Below, in pieces: positions 10,101 to 18,292 of a stretch of DNA of 64,000 nt. Location of the stretch: the NCBI RefSeq assembly GCF_900114285.1, contig NZ_FOSN01000004.1, positions 175,212-239,211 on the forward strand, given 5' to 3'. The notes under the pieces were generated by a model that worked only from the letters and a program-made list of their open reading frames with translations, did no database searches and had not been told where the DNA came from. The stretch comes from Methylocapsa palsarum (GTDB lineage Bacteria > Pseudomonadota > Alphaproteobacteria > Rhizobiales > Beijerinckiaceae). Made by a program: the position numbers and the translations under genes. Numbering within the stretch: position 1 is the stretch's first letter; each line of letters starts with the position of its first letter.

Positions 10101-10313
10101 GCCATCGTGGAGGACGAATTTCGGGCGCCCCCGCCCGCTCTCGCGCAGCCTCTGATAGAGGCCGATCTCGCGCCAGCGGGCGAGCAATTGCGGCTCCTTG
10201 GCCGGGAGGCCGGCGCGCATCGGAAAATCCGTCTGCGGCAGAAAAAGCGTCTTCGAATAATCTGGGCCATCCGGCTTCTTGTCAGCCGTTTTGGCCGGAG
10301 CTTGTTCGTTCAT
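7194..10313 (-). CDS. ileS: Isoleucyl-tRNA synthetase
   Basis: Charges tRNA-Ile with isoleucine. 1039 aa from ATG 10313; ATG 10337 would add eight residues. Class I motifs are intact: HIGH within [12 protein letters not shown], and KMSKS within [10 protein letters not shown]. The CP1 editing domain is present, with [15 protein letters not shown]. The C-terminal zinc ribbon seen in some bacterial IleRS is reduced to a single recognisable Cys (GTKCARSWK), as is common in alphaproteobacteria. First gene of the ileS-lspA run. Confidence 0.97.
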   Translation of the reverse strand: MNEQAPAKTADKKPDGPDYSKTLFLPQTDFPMRAGLPAKEPQLLARWREIGLYQRLRESGRGRPKFVLHDGPPYANGNIHIGHALNKILKDLVTRSQQMLGKDSNYVPGWDCHGLPIEWKIEEQYRAKGRNKDAVPINEFRRECRAFAAHWVDVQREEFKRLGVTGDWDHPYLTMTFPAEAQIAREIMKFAANGTLYRGSKPVMWSVVEKTALAEAEVEYEDHVSDTVFVAFPIGGAENAHRLMAPSGKISVDEETGQTIFDDSALFDWANARTRHLSEVESVKRQRARVIIWTTTPWTIPANRAISFSSKIAYGLYRVTAAPEHNWMKVDDLYILADALAESVFNAAKVNAFERENDVSAEALAALEVRHPLAATIPGYDFDVLLFDGDHVTADTGTGFVHTAPGHGRDDFDVWMAHGRELAARGIETRIPYTVDADGFLTKEAPGFEGRRVIDDKGNKGDANEAVIKALIEAGNLVARGRLKHQYPHSWRSKKPLIFRNTPQWFIALDKPIDAGASTNAPTIRQIALREIEATKWVPAAGENRINGMIANRPDWVVSRQRAWGVPIAIFVDKDTKDILVDDVVNQRIAAAFEEEGADAWFADGAAERFLQPGYDPEKFEKIDDVLDVWFDSGSTHSFTLDDPKNFPGLAGIHRLRDGGADEIMYLEGSDQHRGWFHSSLLESCGTRGRAPYDAVLTHGFVLDEKGQKMSKSAGNVTAPQTIIKDAGADILRLWVAASDYSDDLRIGPEILKTFVETYRKLRNTIRWMLGTLAHYDPAQTVAPAAMGELERLMLHKLAELDGEIRDAYLRFDYKRVVARLSAFLNSDLSAFYFDIRKDALYCEPPSSLKRRAALETVEQIFRRVTLWLAPILAFTSEEAWLSRRPDAVSVHLEAFPETPQAWRDDALAEKWEKIRRIRSVVTGALEIERAQKRIGSSLEAAPKVFIENEDWRALLNGVDFAEICITSDISIAAGEGPAEAFRLDDVPGVAIVPGLAEGTKCARSWKISKSVGADSEFPDVSPRDAQALRELRAAGLWR

Positions 10314-10678
10314 AGTGTTTGAGGCCTGATCGAGCATGGCGCGGCGCCTGCCGCGTGAGAGCATGATCGCCGCAATCGGACCATGCCCGGCAATATGGAC
10401 GGGTGCGCGAGATCGGTCTGGAAAATTTCCCGAACTGGTCTAGCGGCCGGATCGTCCCCGGACTCGCGGGCGCACGGCGCCGGCGCGAGCCGGGCCCCTA
10501 ATTCGCGTCGCCCGCAAAGGAGAGTTCTGTAGCATCGAATTGTTCTAGCAATAGACGGGAGCGGAATAAAGCGCCGCTTTATTGGACGACTTGGTCAATT
10601 CCTTGGGCCAATTCCTTAGGCCCACCCTGACCCCAAAGCCTCAGCCCCAAGCCCCCCCAAGTCGTCACCCCCAAGTCC
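10314..10678. other. Gene-free spacer with short tandem duplications
   Basis: 365 bp between ileS and the squalene-synthase-like gene. No convincing ORF. It holds a 13-bp tandem pair caattccttRggc at 10596-10608 and 10609-10621, and the 13-mer cctcagccccaag at 10639-10651 and 10677-10689, the second running into the neighbouring stop codon. The ileS promoter should lie at its left end, but no clear -35/-10 pair was identified. Confidence 0.6.
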
Positions 10679-11545
10679 TCAGCCCCAAGTCTTGGCGGCG
10701 CGCCAGAGGATCCATTGCCGGCGCCATTGCGGCGGCGCGACCGGAGTCTTGAACGGGTCGTAGCCAGGCTGTTCCATCGCGCAGAGATAAAGTTCGCAAA
10801 GACTCGCCGGCAGGAACGCGGCCCGACTCCGGTCGGGAAGCCCGAGAATCCGCGCATCGAACGTCTCGAGATGGCGCCGCGCGAGGGCGCGAAGGTCCGC
10901 GAGCGCGGCGAGAACGCCGGGCGTCGCCACCCCGGCGGCGAAATCCTCGCGCCGCGCGCCATGTTTCGCCAGGAGGTCCAGCGGGACATAGAGCTGGCCG
11001 CGCGCGCAATGCCAGGGCAAGGCGCGTAAAAGTCCGGTCAAGGCATAGGCGATTCCAGCCGCTTCGTCAGCGCCAAGGCCTTGAGTCGGCTCGTCGGGTT
11101 CGAGGATCGTCGAGGCCAGCCTGAAGAGGCCCGAGGACGTCGCCCTGGCGTAGGCCTCGAGCGCCTCCACCGATTCCATCGGATCGTCGTAAAGATCGAA
11201 ATGCCGCGCGTCGATCAGGTCGAGCAGCGGCCGTTTGGGCAGATCGGAGCGCTCGACCGTATCGAGAAGCGCCGCCGCGACGGGATTGGCCTGTGTTTCC
11301 GATCCGGACCCCTCGATGGCGTCCCGCCACCATTGATAGCGGATTTCGCCCAGCAAGGGTTCGGAAACGATTTCACGGACGCGGGCGATCTCGAGGCTGA
11401 AGGCGTAGAGCGCGTGAATGTGGGGGCGAAGCGGCCTTGGAACAAAAAGCGCGGAAAGCCAACGGTCCGGGTCGTCTCGGCGCAGCATCGTTTCGCAATA
11501 GGAATAGTCGGGCTCGCGTCCCGGGAAAAGATGATCCGCGGTCAT
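10679..11545 (-). CDS. Squalene/phytoene synthase-fold protein (NDUFAF6-like)
   Basis: 288 aa with the all-helical head-to-head prenyl synthase fold: YSYCETMLRRDDPDRWLSALFVP at the start, RYQWWRDAIEG and a YALTGLLRALPWH segment. The two Asp-rich DxxxD substrate motifs of true squalene/phytoene synthases are weak: one site reads LIDARHFDLYDD and the second is missing. This subfamily is the bacterial relative of mitochondrial NDUFAF6 (complex I assembly), not of carotenoid enzymes. It overlaps the upstream Mth938-like gene by ATGA (11542-11545), which supports joint function. Confidence 0.8.
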   Translation of the reverse strand: MTADHLFPGREPDYSYCETMLRRDDPDRWLSALFVPRPLRPHIHALYAFSLEIARVREIVSEPLLGEIRYQWWRDAIEGSGSETQANPVAAALLDTVERSDLPKRPLLDLIDARHFDLYDDPMESVEALEAYARATSSGLFRLASTILEPDEPTQGLGADEAAGIAYALTGLLRALPWHCARGQLYVPLDLLAKHGARREDFAAGVATPGVLAALADLRALARRHLETFDARILGLPDRSRAAFLPASLCELYLCAMEQPGYDPFKTPVAPPQWRRQWILWRAAKTWG

Positions 11546-11928
11546 GGCGCCGCCAGAAGCGCGGCGGCGACCCGCCGTCTCTCGCCCAGCAGAATGGAAT
11601 AGGTGCGGGCCGCCGCCCCGGTCGGCATGGGCTCCGCCCTGATCCCGGCCTCGCGCAGACGCTGGCGCAGGGGGGCGGCGAGCGGCCGGAGTTCGGTCCC
11701 GGTCCCGACCAGGAGATGCTCGACGAGACCCGCAGGCTCCGCGAAAAGCTGGCCCAGCGAGTCGATGTCGATCTCGGCCGGAGTCGCCGCGCTCCAGGCG
11801 TAGATTCCCGACGGCAAGGCGAGGATCGAGCCGCGATGGGACATTCCGCCGAAGCGGAAGCCGCCGCCGCCATATCCTTCGATCATATGGGCGCCGGGGA
11901 GGAAGCCCTTGTCCTGCGGCTGATTCAT
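11542..11928 (-). CDS. Mth938/DUF498 domain protein (NDUFAF3-like)
   Basis: 128 aa, single Mth938-like domain. Characteristic features are IEGYGGGGFRFGG near the N-terminus, the central LVEHLLVGTGTELRPL strand, and PTGAAARTYSILLGERRRVAAALL at the end. The human homologue NDUFAF3 is a complex I assembly factor, and bacterial members are known to sit beside secD/secF. Here it lies between secF (58 nt upstream) and the NDUFAF6-like gene, with which it overlaps. The biochemical role of the bacterial protein is unknown. Confidence 0.88.
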   Translation of the reverse strand: MNQPQDKGFLPGAHMIEGYGGGGFRFGGMSHRGSILALPSGIYAWSAATPAEIDIDSLGQLFAEPAGLVEHLLVGTGTELRPLAAPLRQRLREAGIRAEPMPTGAAARTYSILLGERRRVAAALLAAP

Positions 11929-11986
11929 GGGGCCTCCCTGGCGGCCTCAGCCGCGCTCATCCGATGAGCGGTCAGACCGGCGCGCG

Positions 11987-12934
11987 TCAGGCCGGGCTCT
12001 TCGCCAGCTTGCCCGGCGCGGGCGGGGCCGATCCGACGGTCTCGGTGCGCAGCCCGAGATAGATCAGCATGGGCGAGCAGATGAAGACCGACGAATAGGT
12101 GGCGACGAAAATTCCCCAGATCATCGCAATCGAGAACGAGCGGATGACCTCGCCGCCGAACACGACGAGCGACAGAAGCGCGAGAAACACCGTCGTCGCG
12201 GTCATGATGGTTCGCGGCAGGACGGCGTTGACCGAAAGATCGATCAATTCATCGGTCGGCATCTTGCGGTATTTACGCATCATTTCACGGATGCGGTCGA
12301 GCACGACGACGGTCTCGTTCAGCGAATAGCCGACGATGGTGAGAATGGCGGCGATCGAGGTCGTGTTGAATTCGAGCCGCGTCAGCGCGAAGAAGCCGAC
12401 GGTCAGAAGAAGGTCGTGCATCGTCGCGATAATGGCACCGACCGCGAACTGCCATTCGAAGCGGAACCAGAGATAGCAAAGCACCGCGATGATGGAGATC
12501 ACGACGCCGAGGGTGCCAGATTGCACGAGTTCGCCGGACACGCGCGGTCCGACGACCTCGGTGCGCCGGACCTCGTATCCATCCCCGATCGCCGCCCGCA
12601 CCCTTCCGACCGCGACTTCCTGCGCCGCGTCTCCTCCCGCCTGAAGGCCGAACCGCAGGGTCACGTCCGTCGGCGCGCCGAATTCCTGAACCTCGACCTG
12701 GCCGACATTCATCTGTTCGGCGGCGGCGCGAAGCTTGGCGATGTCGGCCGGTCCGGACTTGGCGCGCAGCTCGATCAGGGTGCCCCCGGAAAAATCGATC
12801 CCGAAATTCATGCCCACGGTCAAAAACAGGACCACAGATGCGATCGAGAGCAGCGCCGAAAAGGGATAGCTGATGCGCCGGAAGCGCATGAAGGGAAATT
12901 TGGTGTTCTCGGGCGCGAGGCGCAGCAGTTTCAT
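11987..12934 (-). CDS. secF: Protein translocase subunit SecF
   Basis: 315 aa from ATG 12934, preceded by AAGGATG; a start at 12967 would add 11 residues. It forms with SecD the proton-driven complex that pulls exported proteins through SecYEG. Six membrane spans are expected; the conserved GxDFSGGT block (GIDFSGGTLIELR) follows the first span and the VVLDRIREMMRK motif sits in the second half. Directly downstream of secD with about 105 nt between. Confidence 0.96.
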   Translation of the reverse strand: MKLLRLAPENTKFPFMRFRRISYPFSALLSIASVVLFLTVGMNFGIDFSGGTLIELRAKSGPADIAKLRAAAEQMNVGQVEVQEFGAPTDVTLRFGLQAGGDAAQEVAVGRVRAAIGDGYEVRRTEVVGPRVSGELVQSGTLGVVISIIAVLCYLWFRFEWQFAVGAIIATMHDLLLTVGFFALTRLEFNTTSIAAILTIVGYSLNETVVVLDRIREMMRKYRKMPTDELIDLSVNAVLPRTIMTATTVFLALLSLVVFGGEVIRSFSIAMIWGIFVATYSSVFICSPMLIYLGLRTETVGSAPPAPGKLAKSPA

Positions 12935-13039
12935 GGGATTAACATCCTTGGCCGCTTGAGCGAACATATCGTCTCAACGGGCGCCGTTGGCAAGCGCGAT
13001 CCCCGGCGGGGCGCCTTTGACTAATATTCTGGCCCCGAT

Positions 13040-14635
13040 TCAGATCGGCAGCTTCGAAGGCCGCCGGTACCGGTACCAGAGCGTGATCATCATCCGCGTC
13101 ATCGTCACCGCGGTGATGATGGTCGTCAGAATGCCGAGGGCGAGAGACACCGCGAAACCGCGCACCGGCCCGGAGCCGAGAAAATAAAGGATCGCGGCGG
13201 CGACGAACATCGTGACGTTGGAGTCGACGATGGTGGCGAAGGCGCGGTTGAACCCTGCGTCGAGCGAGGACAGGATCGAGCGCCCCTGATGCGATTCTTC
13301 GCGGATGCGCTCGTAGATCAAAACGTTGGAATCGACCGCCATGCCTATGGTGAGGACGATGCCCGCGATGCCGGGCAGGGTTAGGGTCGCCCCGAGGAGG
13401 ACAAGACCAGCGAAAATGAACGCGATGTGGACCAGCAGAGCGATATTGGCGAAGACGCCGAACACGCCGTAGGTGATCAGCATATAGAAGCCGACAAGCC
13501 CGGCGCCGACATAGGCCGCGCGTTTGCCCGCGTCGATCGAATCCTGTCCCAGCCCCGGCCCGACGGTGCGCTCCTCGACAATCGTGAGCTTGGCGGGAAG
13601 CGCGCCCGCGCGCAGGAGAATGGCGAGATTGTTCGCCGACTCGACGGTGAAATGGCCGGAGATCTGACCGGATCCGCCGGTGATCGGCCCGAGGATGCGC
13701 GGCGCCGAAATCACTTTTCCGTCGAGAACGATGGCGAACAGATGGCCGACGTTTTCCGACGTCACCTCGCCGAATCGTTGGCCGCCGCGAATATTGAAAC
13801 GGAAGTTGACGATCGGCTCCTGCGTCCTTGTATCGAAACCGGGCTGGGCGTCGGTCAGATCCTCGCCCTGCACCATAACCCGCTTTTCCACGGGTAGCTT
13901 CCCGCCGGGACGGTCGACTTCCTCGAGGAGATCGGCCTCGGAGGGATCGGCGCCCGCCTCGCTCACGAGACGGAATTCGAGTTTGGCCGTGGTGCCAAGG
14001 ATTTCCTTGAGCTTGCTGGTGTCCTGCAGGCCGGGCACCTCGACCAAGATCCGGTCGGCGCCCTGGCGCTGGATATTTGGCTCCGTCGTCCCGAGCGCGT
14101 CGACGCGGCGGCGCAGCACTTCGATCGACTGGTCCACGGCGCGGCGAACCTTGGCGTTGACGCCCGCTTCGGTGACGGTGAATTGAATGAGGCCGCTGTC
14201 ATTTTCGATCACGTCGAAAGCGGGCGCCCGCGACCCGTCGGCCAATCCGCTGCCGGCGCTCGCCAATTGCCTCAGCTGCGGCATCACCTTCGCGCGATCG
14301 TTCGCATCGGGAATCCGCAACTGGAGACCCCTCGGCTGCACGCCGATGCCTCCCGTGATCGAAACCTTGTCCTCGCGCAGAACCCGGCGCACGCTGTCTC
14401 GCAGATTGTCGATCAGCGTCTTGACGACAGACGGACTGTCAACCTCGAGCAGGACATGCGAGCCGCCCTGCAGATCGAGGCCGAGCACGATCGCGCGCGC
14501 GGGAACCCATTTCGGCAAAAACGAAATCAGAGCGTCGCGGTTCGCAGGGCTCAGCAGGCTCGGCACGATGACCAGGAAGGCCAGCACCGTCATGCCGATA
14601 ATGGAGACGATCTTCCAGGTGGCGTAACGCAGCAT
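13040..14635 (-). CDS. secD: Protein translocase subunit SecD
   Basis: 531 aa. The conserved GLDLQGGSHVLLEVD block follows the first membrane span. The large periplasmic domain includes VEVPGLQDTSKLKEILGTTAKLEF. The C-terminal membrane part has LTIGMAVDSNVLIYERIREE, the SecD signature, and about five spans. Ordinary length for the family. It is transcribed yajC-secD-secF. Confidence 0.97.
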   Translation of the reverse strand: MLRYATWKIVSIIGMTVLAFLVIVPSLLSPANRDALISFLPKWVPARAIVLGLDLQGGSHVLLEVDSPSVVKTLIDNLRDSVRRVLREDKVSITGGIGVQPRGLQLRIPDANDRAKVMPQLRQLASAGSGLADGSRAPAFDVIENDSGLIQFTVTEAGVNAKVRRAVDQSIEVLRRRVDALGTTEPNIQRQGADRILVEVPGLQDTSKLKEILGTTAKLEFRLVSEAGADPSEADLLEEVDRPGGKLPVEKRVMVQGEDLTDAQPGFDTRTQEPIVNFRFNIRGGQRFGEVTSENVGHLFAIVLDGKVISAPRILGPITGGSGQISGHFTVESANNLAILLRAGALPAKLTIVEERTVGPGLGQDSIDAGKRAAYVGAGLVGFYMLITYGVFGVFANIALLVHIAFIFAGLVLLGATLTLPGIAGIVLTIGMAVDSNVLIYERIREESHQGRSILSSLDAGFNRAFATIVDSNVTMFVAAAILYFLGSGPVRGFAVSLALGILTTIITAVTMTRMMITLWYRYRRPSKLPI

Positions 14636-14711
14636 GGCGTTGTCAGCAATCCAGGTTCAGGGGCGCCCCGCGAAAGGCGCGCGATGGGAGAGTAGAGAGG
14701 TATGGCTCAGG

Positions 14712-15050
14712 TCACGCCTGGTCTTTGACAGGCTCGCTTTTGGACCGGACGTCCGTGATCATGCCCCGCGCGACGCGCACGCGCACGTTCGGCGCGATCT
14801 CGAGTTCGATTTCATTCTCGTCGACGACCCTGGTGATCTTGCCGATCAAACCGCCGTTGGTGACGACGCTGTCGCCCCGGCGCATGTTCTTGACGAGATC
14901 GGCATGATCCTTCGCCCGCTTCTGCTGCGGGCGAATAATAAGAAAGTACATGATGACGAGGATCAGCGCGAAGGGCACAAGCTGCAACAGCATGTCTCCC
15001 GGCGCGCCCTGCGGGCCGCCAGCGGCTTGAGCGAAAGCAGACGTGAACAA
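14712..15050 (-). CDS. yajC: Preprotein translocase accessory subunit YajC
   Basis: 112 aa. One membrane span (about residues 22-40, LVPFALILVIMYFLII) is followed by the YajC signature RPQQKRAKDH and a small cytoplasmic domain with GDSVVTNGGLIGKITRV. The TTG at 15050 is preferred over the in-frame TTG at 15065, because AGGAGAAGG lies just upstream of 15050 and the resulting N-terminus (FTSAFAQAAGG) matches the usual YajC start. First gene of the secDF operon. Confidence 0.92.
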   Translation of the reverse strand: MFTSAFAQAAGGPQGAPGDMLLQLVPFALILVIMYFLIIRPQQKRAKDHADLVKNMRRGDSVVTNGGLIGKITRVVDENEIELEIAPNVRVRVARGMITDVRSKSEPVKDQA

Positions 15051-15188
15051 TACCCTTCTCCTCAATTGCGGCGCTCAAGGCTCTTGCCCGAACGCGCGCG
15101 AATATAACTAGAGTCCGCATGAAAGCAATGCCGCTCGCGCCGCATTCAAAAACCGCTTGGACTCGAAGGCTGTTTGCGTCGCGAAACG

Positions 15189-15230
15189 CGATCCTGATCG
15201 AAACTCCCGCGATCCTGATCGAAACTCCGC
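15189..15230. repeat. 21-bp tandem duplication
   Basis: Two adjacent units beginning cgatcctgatcgaaactcc (15189 and 15210), nearly identical over 21 bp, in the region upstream of the ATPase start. It makes the open frame upstream of 15323 look like non-coding sequence. Confidence 0.85.
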
Positions 15231-15322
15231 GAGATCGCGGAACGCCCTGCCTCGAACCCACTGGCGCCATGGCCGCGGGGCGGGTAAAGCCGGATGCGAA
15301 GATAAATCCGGTGTCGAGCCCA

Positions 15323-16228
15323 ATGACCGAGCAGAACCATGATTCCCCCGTCCCTTTCGCAAACGAGAGAGCCGCGGGGGCGCTCGAGCGGATCGCGGCC
15401 GCGCTCGAAGCGCTGGCGCCGGCCCCGCCCAAGCCTTGCGATTTCGAAGCCTCGGACGCGTTCGTTTTTTCAGCGCCAGGAATCCGGCTTCAGCCGGTCG
15501 CCCGCGTCAATCGCGTCGACATGAAGCTTTTGCGCGGCATCGACCGAGTGCGCGGTCTGCTGACGGAGAACACCAGCCGCTTCGCCAACGGATTCGCGGC
15601 GAACAACGCCTTGTTGTGGGGCGCGCGCGGCATGGGCAAATCCTCGCTGGTGAAAGCCGTCCACGCCAGCGTCAACGCCGGTCTCGCCGCAAATCCCGAA
15701 CTCCCGCCGCTCAAGCTCATCGAGATTCATCGCGAGGACATCGACAGTCTGCCCGCTCTTATGGGATTGCTGCGCGACGCCCCGTTCCGGTTTCTCGTCT
15801 TTTGCGACGATTTATCCTTCGACGCGGCGGACACAAACTACAAGTCGCTGAAGGCGGCGCTGGAAGGCGGCGTCGAGGGCCGGCCGCGCAACGTCCTCTT
15901 TTATGCGACGTCCAACCGCAGGCACATCCTGTCGCGGGAAATGGTCGAGAACGAGCGGGGAACCGCCATCAATCCGGGCGAATCGGTCGAGGAAAAGGTC
16001 TCGCTCTCGGATCGCTTCGGTCTTTGGCTGGGATTTCACTCCTGTTCGCAGGACGATTATCTCGCCATGGTTTTCGGCTACGCGGACCATTTCGGCCTGA
16101 CGGGCGAAAGAAGCGCGATCGAACACGAGGCGCTCGAATGGTCCCTCACCCGCGGCTCAAGGTCGGGGCGCATCGCGTGGCAGTTCATTCAGGATCTCGC
16201 CGGGCGGCTGGGTAAGACGACGGAATAA
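15323..16228 (+). CDS. DUF815-type AAA+ ATPase
   Basis: 301 aa from ATG 15323. Walker A is GARGMGKS at residues 100-107 and Walker B is FLVFCDDLSF at about 157-166, a DD variant typical of this family. Downstream ATSNRRHILSREM resembles sensor 1. The family is widespread in proteobacteria with no established substrate. It is convergent with dusA and divergent from yajC. The frame is open upstream to 15119, but that stretch contains a tandem duplication and is probably not translated. Confidence 0.85.
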   Translation: MTEQNHDSPVPFANERAAGALERIAAALEALAPAPPKPCDFEASDAFVFSAPGIRLQPVARVNRVDMKLLRGIDRVRGLLTENTSRFANGFAANNALLWGARGMGKSSLVKAVHASVNAGLAANPELPPLKLIEIHREDIDSLPALMGLLRDAPFRFLVFCDDLSFDAADTNYKSLKAALEGGVEGRPRNVLFYATSNRRHILSREMVENERGTAINPGESVEEKVSLSDRFGLWLGFHSCSQDDYLAMVFGYADHFGLTGERSAIEHEALEWSLTRGSRSGRIAWQFIQDLAGRLGKTTE

Positions 16229-16255
16229 GGCGAAGACGCCCTTTCACCGGGCCTT

Positions 16256-17260
16256 TCAGGCGGCCGCGCCGGCGTCCGCCAAGAGGCCGCGAGCGACATT
16301 CGCCAAGGCCGCCGTGAGGGTTTCGAGTCCCGCGCCCGGCTTCACCGCCTCCGCGGCGAGATGACGCCTCCAGGCCCGGGCGCCGGGCCGCCCGTTGAAA
16401 ATCCCCAGAACGTGCCGGGTCATCGCATGCAGCGGCGCCCCTTCCCGCAACCGCTCCTCTATGTACGGACCATACGCCTCGATCGCGGCGAAGGCGTCCG
16501 GGACGGGCGCCGGCGCCCCAAAGAACAGCGGATCGACCGACAGGAGCAGCGCCGGATCCTGATAGGCGGCGCGCCCGACCATCACCCCATCGACGTGATC
16601 CAGCTCCGCAAGCATCTGGTCGAGCCGGGCGAGGCCGCCGTTGAGTGCGATGGGCGTTTTTGGAAAGCGCCGCTTCAGGGCGCGCACAAGCGAATAATCG
16701 AGAGGTGGAACATCGCGGTTCTCCTTGGGCGAAAGACCCTTCAGCCACGCCATGCGGGCGTGCACGAAAAGGCCGTCGCATCCGGCGGCGATCACGTCTT
16801 CGGCAAGCCGGCCGAGCGCCGTTTCGGGATCCTGATCGTCGACGCCGATCCGGCATTTGACCGTCACCGGAAGCGCGACCCGCGCCTTCATGGCGCTGAC
16901 GCAGGCGGCGACAAGCTCCGGTTCGCGCATGAGGCATGCGCCGAATGCGCCGTTCTGGACCCGGTCCGAGGGGCACCCGACATTGAGGTTGATTTCGTCG
17001 TAGCCGAAGTCGGCGCAGATGGCCGCCGCCGCCGCAAGTTGCGCAGGGTCCGAGCCGCCGAGCTGGACGGCGACCGGATGCTCGGTCGGATCGAAGCCCA
17101 GCAGACGGTCGCGCTGACCATGAAGGACGGCCGCCGCCGTCACCATCTCGGTGTAAAGCCGGGCGCGCCGCGAGAGCGTGCGATGAAAGACCCGGCAGTG
17201 CCGGTCGGTCCAATCCATCATAGGCGCCACGCTAAATCTGATATCGCGGTCAACGAGCAT
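16256..17260 (-). CDS. dusA: tRNA-dihydrouridine synthase DusA
   Basis: Flavoenzyme that reduces uridines in the tRNA D-loop. 334 aa from ATG 17260 (upstream ATG 17356 would add a basic, unconserved stretch). Motifs: SVAPMMDWTDRHCR at the N-terminus (FMN binding), INLNVGCPSDRVQ with the catalytic Cys in FGACLM, and the Arg-rich DusA region HARMAWLKGLSPKENRD. GLFVHAR and NGG also fit DusA over DusB/C. Confidence 0.95.
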   Translation of the reverse strand: MLVDRDIRFSVAPMMDWTDRHCRVFHRTLSRRARLYTEMVTAAAVLHGQRDRLLGFDPTEHPVAVQLGGSDPAQLAAAAAICADFGYDEINLNVGCPSDRVQNGAFGACLMREPELVAACVSAMKARVALPVTVKCRIGVDDQDPETALGRLAEDVIAAGCDGLFVHARMAWLKGLSPKENRDVPPLDYSLVRALKRRFPKTPIALNGGLARLDQMLAELDHVDGVMVGRAAYQDPALLLSVDPLFFGAPAPVPDAFAAIEAYGPYIEERLREGAPLHAMTRHVLGIFNGRPGARAWRRHLAAEAVKPGAGLETLTAALANVARGLLADAGAAA

Positions 17261-17833
17261 TTTCTGTCGTCTCACTCCGTCAGGTCGGTCGTGCGCACTC
17301 TTTTCAACGCTGTCACTCGACCTTTTCGTCGCAGTTCGACAGCTCGGCGCACGCACATTTTTCGGCGACTTTTACGAAGCTCAAATCGGGTTCGTGGCGA
17401 GCCCAAGTGCGGCGAAAAGGAACGTATGTCAATGAGACGTTCCTTCGCCGCAAAGCCGCCGAGGAATGGGCGCTCGAGACTGAGCGCCGTATCGATCGCA
17501 GCGATCGAAGCGCCCCGTCGCCTCAACAGCCAGGATGCGCTTGCCATTTTGGGGCGGCTATTATTCAACGGTGAAACTCCGCAACGAACGTCTGAATATG
17601 GAATTGTTTTATGCTCTACTCGAGCGAAGATGATCATCGAGCGCTGGAGGCGCGGCTACACGACCCGTCCCCTCCCAGAAGAGAGGCGGCGGCGCGCCGG
17701 ACATCCACGATCCCAACTCCTATCAGGGGGAGCAAGATCAAAGCACGCGTGCAATCTTGCGCGCTTAACGTACGCGCACGTCTGCTGAAACGCCTCGTGT
17801 AACATTGTTGCGGGTCGACACGTCATCCACCGC
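17261..17833. other. Intergenic region without recognisable gene
   Basis: 573 bp between dusA and the czc region. Frames of about 60-120 codons exist on both strands but show no family resemblance, no signal sequence and no convincing ribosome binding site. It should hold the dusA promoter and the czc promoter. I saw no tRNA or clear operator. Confidence 0.5.
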
Positions 17834-17854
17834 ATGGTACTCGGTGTCCTTACG

Positions 17855-18238
17855 ATGGACTGGACTCGCCAAGCGCCCTTCTCAGCCTTAAAATTTGGCC
17901 GTGTTTTGCGGCGCTCTCAACGGGGGGCGATGGCCATGTTTGTGCTGGCGATTTACCTGGTCGCCGGTCTGCTGCACGGCGTCTGTGACCTGGATGTCAC
18001 GAACATTTCGGGCAAGACCGTCATCTCTCTTGCCGACAAGCACGCCGATCACTCCGATCAAGGCTCCTTGGCGGACCATCATTGTCACGGCTGCTTCTGC
18101 TTCTCCATCTCCTTTCAAGCGCCGTTGGCCGTACCGGTATCCGTGGCGCACGCCGTCAAGGCGATCCCCGTGTTGGAAGCTCGCCGCCCCGGCCTGCCGC
18201 CCGGGATCGATCTTCCCCCGCCGAAATCCCTGACTTGA
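17855..18238 (+). CDS. Small His/Cys-rich membrane protein leading the czc operon
   Basis: 127 aa from ATG 17855; starts at 17834 and 17930 are possible. One hydrophobic segment (MFVLAIYLVAGLLHGVC) is followed by a short extramembrane part rich in metal ligands: KHADHSDQGSLADHHCHGCFCF. The C-terminus is proline-rich. It lies 54 nt before the czcC-like gene on the same strand. The layout resembles small DUF2946-like or periplasmic metal-binding proteins that precede CzcCBA operons. A role in metal sensing or delivery is inference. Confidence 0.65.
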   Translation: MDWTRQAPFSALKFGRVLRRSQRGAMAMFVLAIYLVAGLLHGVCDLDVTNISGKTVISLADKHADHSDQGSLADHHCHGCFCFSISFQAPLAVPVSVAHAVKAIPVLEARRPGLPPGIDLPPPKSLT

Positions 18239-18292
18239 AGATGACCGCTGGGCGTTCCGCGCCCTGACTCCGTCTGTCGTCAGGTTTTCATC

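Noticed and set aside
10679..11545. Carotenoid or hopanoid gene (phytoene/squalene synthase)
   Set aside because: Asp-rich active-site motifs are degenerate and it is coupled to an NDUFAF3-like gene in the sec operon; it better fits the NDUFAF6-like subgroup.
17272..17637. 121-codon minus-strand ORF upstream of dusA
   Set aside because: No ribosome binding site, no motif, and composition like neighbouring non-coding frames.
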